DNA of 64,000 nt from Prolixibacteraceae bacterium (lineage in GTDB: Bacteria; Bacteroidota; Bacteroidia; Bacteroidales; Prolixibacteraceae): contig JALNYZ010000005.1 of the NCBI GenBank assembly GCA_023229575.1, positions 148,231-212,230 of the forward strand, written 5' to 3'. Shown here one piece after another: positions 61,084 to 64,000 of the stretch (its first letter is position 1; each line of letters opens with the position of its first letter). A model generated the notes under the pieces. It ran no database searches. It was given only the letters and a program-made list of their open reading frames with translations, and had not been told where the DNA came from. Position numbers and translations under genes: made by a program.

Positions 61084-63735
61084 TCAGTAGTTTAATTCTG
61101 TTACCGAACTTAGCTTTTGGTAAACTACATCTTTGAAATTTTTGAAATGAGCCTTGCCACATTCAATTTTTATTTTTTCACTTCCCCTCAATTCCTGACC
61201 GGAAGATTTGGTTTCGGCAACAAAATAAATCTTTTTCTCTCCCTTGAAAACGATTGCCCAGTCTGGATTGTATGGGCCGATAGGAGTCGGGATTTTAAAC
61301 CAGGCAGGTAGTTTAAAATAGAACTCAATTTGTTCGCTGCTCTCACAATCTTTGGCAAACTGACTTTCAATATTGCTGTCCAGGGGGATGTAGTTTTCAT
61401 AGATCGTTTTGGAACTGTCTGCAACACAATGTGTAAAATTATCAAGATATATTTCAATGTTACTGTCGTCAAACAGGCTCATTTCGTAAATCTTATCCCC
61501 AATCTTCTCATATTTAATTCCATCGACCATTAATTGATGCAATTCGCCTTTGATGTTTGAAACTACGTTATCCATAAACAATTGTGGATTGATTAACAAC
61601 TCTTTCAATCGTTTGGAATTTTTCAATATTTCCAGAATGGTGCTTCGTGTCAGTTCTGTTTTGTTCTGAATGTAAGCAAGCATATCAGGAATATCAAAAT
61701 CATGGGTATAATTGTCCTTAATCGTGTCACTGATTAATTTACCGCTAATCCCTTCATCCGTGATCATCACTTTCTGTTTGGTGGACCGGACCATTGGCCT
61801 TTTTGTCTCATCCATATTTTTAACTGCATTGGCAGCCAGGGTGATAAGTTTTGCAGTATTATAATCGACAGAATATTTTGTCTGGAACCTTATCTTCTCC
61901 CAAATCTGTAAAAACAATGGATCCGCATCGAATCCCTTTCTGTAATAGACTTTTTCCTTCTTACCCTTGTCTTTTGTCCTGCCTGTGAAATCTACGCCGC
62001 AATCTTCCTCAATCTCTTTTTGCAATGCTTTGGCAAAATCATCGTAACGTTCATTGGCTACCACTGTCAGTCTGTTGATGTTGCGGTCAAAGATCCTATC
62101 GCCATTCTGATTGACCGATAAGCGAAGCCCCCTACCAATTTCCTGGCGTTTTTTAATGGTTGATTTGGTTTCATTCAGGGTGCAAATCTGAAACACGTTG
62201 GGATTGTCCCACCCTTCACGCAAGGCAGAATGGCTGAAAATAAACCGGAGTGGCACATTCAGGTCAAGCAATCTTTCTTTATCCTGCATGATCAGTTTGT
62301 AGGTGTCATCGTCTAACTGTGTCTCCCCTCCGGTATCTTTTACCCTTCCTTTGTTATCTTGCGAAAAATAGCCATTGTGAAGATCTTCAACCGGATAGGT
62401 TATTAACCCCTTGTAAACCGGTTTGGAAATTTCCTTCTGATAAATTTCTTCAAACCATTGTGCAAACTTTCCCTTAACAGGATTGCCATCGGAATCATAT
62501 TCACGGTAGTTCTTCACTTTGTCAATAAAAATCAGCGAGAGAACTTTTATACCTTTTTCCTTGTAATTTTTTTCTTTTTTGAGATGCTCCTCAACGGTTT
62601 TGCTGAGCATAAACCGCATCACCTCATCATTCATACCTCCTTGTGTCTCACCTTTCTTCAATACAATTCCATTGCTCAATTCTATCTGATCGTTGCCAAA
62701 ATCAATCTCATAGATTTTTAGCCCATCGTATTTCTCATTGTTGTTTGATAATTTGTACAATTCAAGGTTCTTGCCATTAGCTGTAACAGACTTTCTGTTT
62801 ATTCCGTCTTTGGTAGCAACATCTATTTTAACTTTGGCGTTAATTGAGTTTCCGGTTCGAGTAATATTTTCCAACTGAAGAAATGGAGTGTTAAAATCGT
62901 TCTCACTGACCACGGAATCTACTTCTATCTGTTTTACCAACCCTAAATCGTAGGCTTTGACTGGATTGAGCGAATAGACAAGGTTGTATAGATTGGTATG
63001 TGTTGCAGAATAGCGGAGGGTACAAAGCGGATTCAGGTTTTCGATTGCCCGTTTCCGGATTTCTGTTTCCATGTTCTGTGGTTCGTCCACAATTACAAAC
63101 GGATTGCAGCTATGAATGAATTCAATCGGCTTTTTACCTGAAAGTTTATCGTTTGGCTTGTTGATAATATTTTCATCTTTCGCAAAGGAATCAATGTTGA
63201 TGACCAATATCTGAATGGTATTGGCTGATGCAAAACTCCTCAGGCCGGAAACTTTGCGACTGTCATACACATTGGAGGTAACCGGCACCTTGTCGTAAAG
63301 ATTTTGAAAATGCTCCCCGGTAATTTCCAGATTTTTCATCACTCCCTCCCTGATGGCAATAGAGGGAACCACGATGACGAATTTTTTAAACCCATAGAGT
63401 TTGTTCAGTTCATAAATGGTACGCAGATAGACGTATGTTTTACCTGTTCCTGTCTCCATTTCTACGGAAAAATTCCAACCATTGGTGATGATTTCATCCT
63501 CCGTGGAGATCTTTATCCCGTTGTTTTTCTGAACAAGTTGGATGTTTTCGGCGACCTGATTGATATTTGAAAAGAGCAGATTGTTTCCAAAACCATTTTC
63601 TTTCAGCAAGGTCCCAGAATGACCCAATGTAAACTCAAAGTCATTGCCGTTTAAGGGCTGACCTTCAAAGATATCAGTGATAGCCTTGACTGCTTCTATT
63701 TGGAATTCCTGTTTGCTATCGAAATGGAGCTTCAT
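61084..63735 (-). CDS. res: Type III restriction enzyme, Res (helicase-nuclease) subunit
   Basis: 883 residues. SF2 helicase motifs: I ETGTGKT (94-100), II FVIVDEPQ (213-220, DEPQ box), III LRYSATHT, VI KRQEIGRGLRLSV. The C-terminal nuclease of PD-(D/E)xK type shows NPDWAIVFKGEKKIYFVAET followed by KSS. Res subunits act with a Mod methyltransferase that recognises the DNA site and cut unmethylated DNA after ATP-driven movement. Typical Res length is 900-1000, so this is a little short but has all motifs. Upstream (right) a small frame overlaps its start; Mod is not visible in the remaining 265 bases. Confidence 0.92.
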   Translation of the reverse strand: MKLHFDSKQEFQIEAVKAITDIFEGQPLNGNDFEFTLGHSGTLLKENGFGNNLLFSNINQVAENIQLVQKNNGIKISTEDEIITNGWNFSVEMETGTGKTYVYLRTIYELNKLYGFKKFVIVVPSIAIREGVMKNLEITGEHFQNLYDKVPVTSNVYDSRKVSGLRSFASANTIQILVINIDSFAKDENIINKPNDKLSGKKPIEFIHSCNPFVIVDEPQNMETEIRKRAIENLNPLCTLRYSATHTNLYNLVYSLNPVKAYDLGLVKQIEVDSVVSENDFNTPFLQLENITRTGNSINAKVKIDVATKDGINRKSVTANGKNLELYKLSNNNEKYDGLKIYEIDFGNDQIELSNGIVLKKGETQGGMNDEVMRFMLSKTVEEHLKKEKNYKEKGIKVLSLIFIDKVKNYREYDSDGNPVKGKFAQWFEEIYQKEISKPVYKGLITYPVEDLHNGYFSQDNKGRVKDTGGETQLDDDTYKLIMQDKERLLDLNVPLRFIFSHSALREGWDNPNVFQICTLNETKSTIKKRQEIGRGLRLSVNQNGDRIFDRNINRLTVVANERYDDFAKALQKEIEEDCGVDFTGRTKDKGKKEKVYYRKGFDADPLFLQIWEKIRFQTKYSVDYNTAKLITLAANAVKNMDETKRPMVRSTKQKVMITDEGISGKLISDTIKDNYTHDFDIPDMLAYIQNKTELTRSTILEILKNSKRLKELLINPQLFMDNVVSNIKGELHQLMVDGIKYEKIGDKIYEMSLFDDSNIEIYLDNFTHCVADSSKTIYENYIPLDSNIESQFAKDCESSEQIEFYFKLPAWFKIPTPIGPYNPDWAIVFKGEKKIYFVAETKSSGQELRGSEKIKIECGKAHFKNFKDVVYQKLSSVTELNY

Positions 63736-63863
63736 GTCAAATAATTTAATCTCCTATATGCCTCACGAATGGCATCCTTAAATTTTAGGTAGGATGGAAG
63801 CGTATCAAGTTTTTCTATTGTTAATTTTTGTCCGATGGGCAAATAAAGCTCTTTAATCGTCAA
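63732..63863 (-). CDS. Small frame coupled to Res, possibly the tail of a longer gene
   Basis: The stop (63732-63734) overlaps the Res ATG in an ATGA arrangement typical of coupled genes. The frame reads TIKELYLPIGQKLTIEKLDT, then LPSYLKFKDAIREAYRRLNY and LT, which looks like genuine charged, helical protein. It is open back to a stop at 63927-63929 with no ATG; a TTG at 63863 would give 43 residues. Either a small protein with a TTG start or the frameshifted end of the missing Mod or another subunit. Confidence 0.4.
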   Translation of the reverse strand: MTIKELYLPIGQKLTIEKLDTLPSYLKFKDAIREAYRRLNYLT

Positions 63864-64000
63864 ATCTTTTCTTTTTCCTGTTTTCCTCGGTTTTTCGGGG
63901 TTTAAAAAATGCCTATTGAAAGACAGTTAGTTACGTCGATTTTTTTGTAATTTTGGGTGGCTCGATTTTTATGCAAAATGTTCATACGCCAGAAAAACAA

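Overview
The window reads as the chromosome of an anaerobic, glycan-degrading member of the Bacteroidota, most likely Bacteroidales of the Marinilabiliales/Prolixibacteraceae type (lineage is inference). The evidence is three SusC/SusD pairs, FecR anti-sigma factors with the Bacteroidota-specific C-terminal domain, an ECF sigma factor, many secreted or lipoprotein glycoside hydrolases, A+T-leaning DNA, and a (broken) anaerobic sulfatase maturase. No rRNA, tRNA, CRISPR array, phage module or intact transposase was seen.

Region 1 (1-13913, + strand) is a polysaccharide utilization locus (PUL). It begins inside a FecR gene and continues with SusC1/SusD1, a strong terminator, a GH127-type beta-L-arabinofuranosidase, a GH106-type alpha-L-rhamnosidase, a GH43-like five-bladed propeller glycosidase and a right-handed beta-helix protein. 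The enzymes suggest a rhamnose- and arabinose-bearing, pectin-like substrate.

Region 2 (14022-51970, + strand) is a long second PUL. An ECF sigma/FecR pair precedes two consecutive SusC/SusD pairs, a GH16 lipoprotein, a GH141/GH120-like beta-helix protein, two tandem modular lipoproteins (FnIII-like, FISUMP, then an unrecognised C-terminal domain), a G+C-rich GH38-like alpha-mannosidase that looks acquired, two DUF362 proteins around a CBM6-like protein, an aldo/keto reductase, GH92, two GH29, a nonsense-interrupted SGNH hydrolase, an alpha/alpha-toroid protein and GH105. Together these could strip mannose, fucose and unsaturated uronic acid from a complex branched glycan. The middle (26-38 kb) is mosaic, with a shared FnIII-like module, a tandem duplication and three gene remnants.

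Region 3 (52.2-56.1 kb) holds a DUF4143 ATPase, a signal-peptide scrap, a GH20 hexosaminidase on the minus strand, and an internally deleted sulfatase-maturase pseudogene. Region 4 (56.2-61 kb) is a sulfur-handling cassette: a YeeE/YedE transporter split into two genes with a 7-base tandem repeat between them, two rhodanese-like proteins lacking the catalytic cysteine, and a convergent minus-strand pair of lipoproteins, one with two cysteine-bearing rhodanese domains. Region 5 (61-64 kb, minus strand) is a type III restriction subunit coupled to a small upstream reading frame; its methyltransferase is not visible.

The best candidate for something undescribed is the duplicated modular lipoprotein family at 30447-34800. 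Its conserved ~370-residue C-terminal domain I cannot assign to a family, and broken copies of the same domain lie at 27.5 and 37.9 kb.
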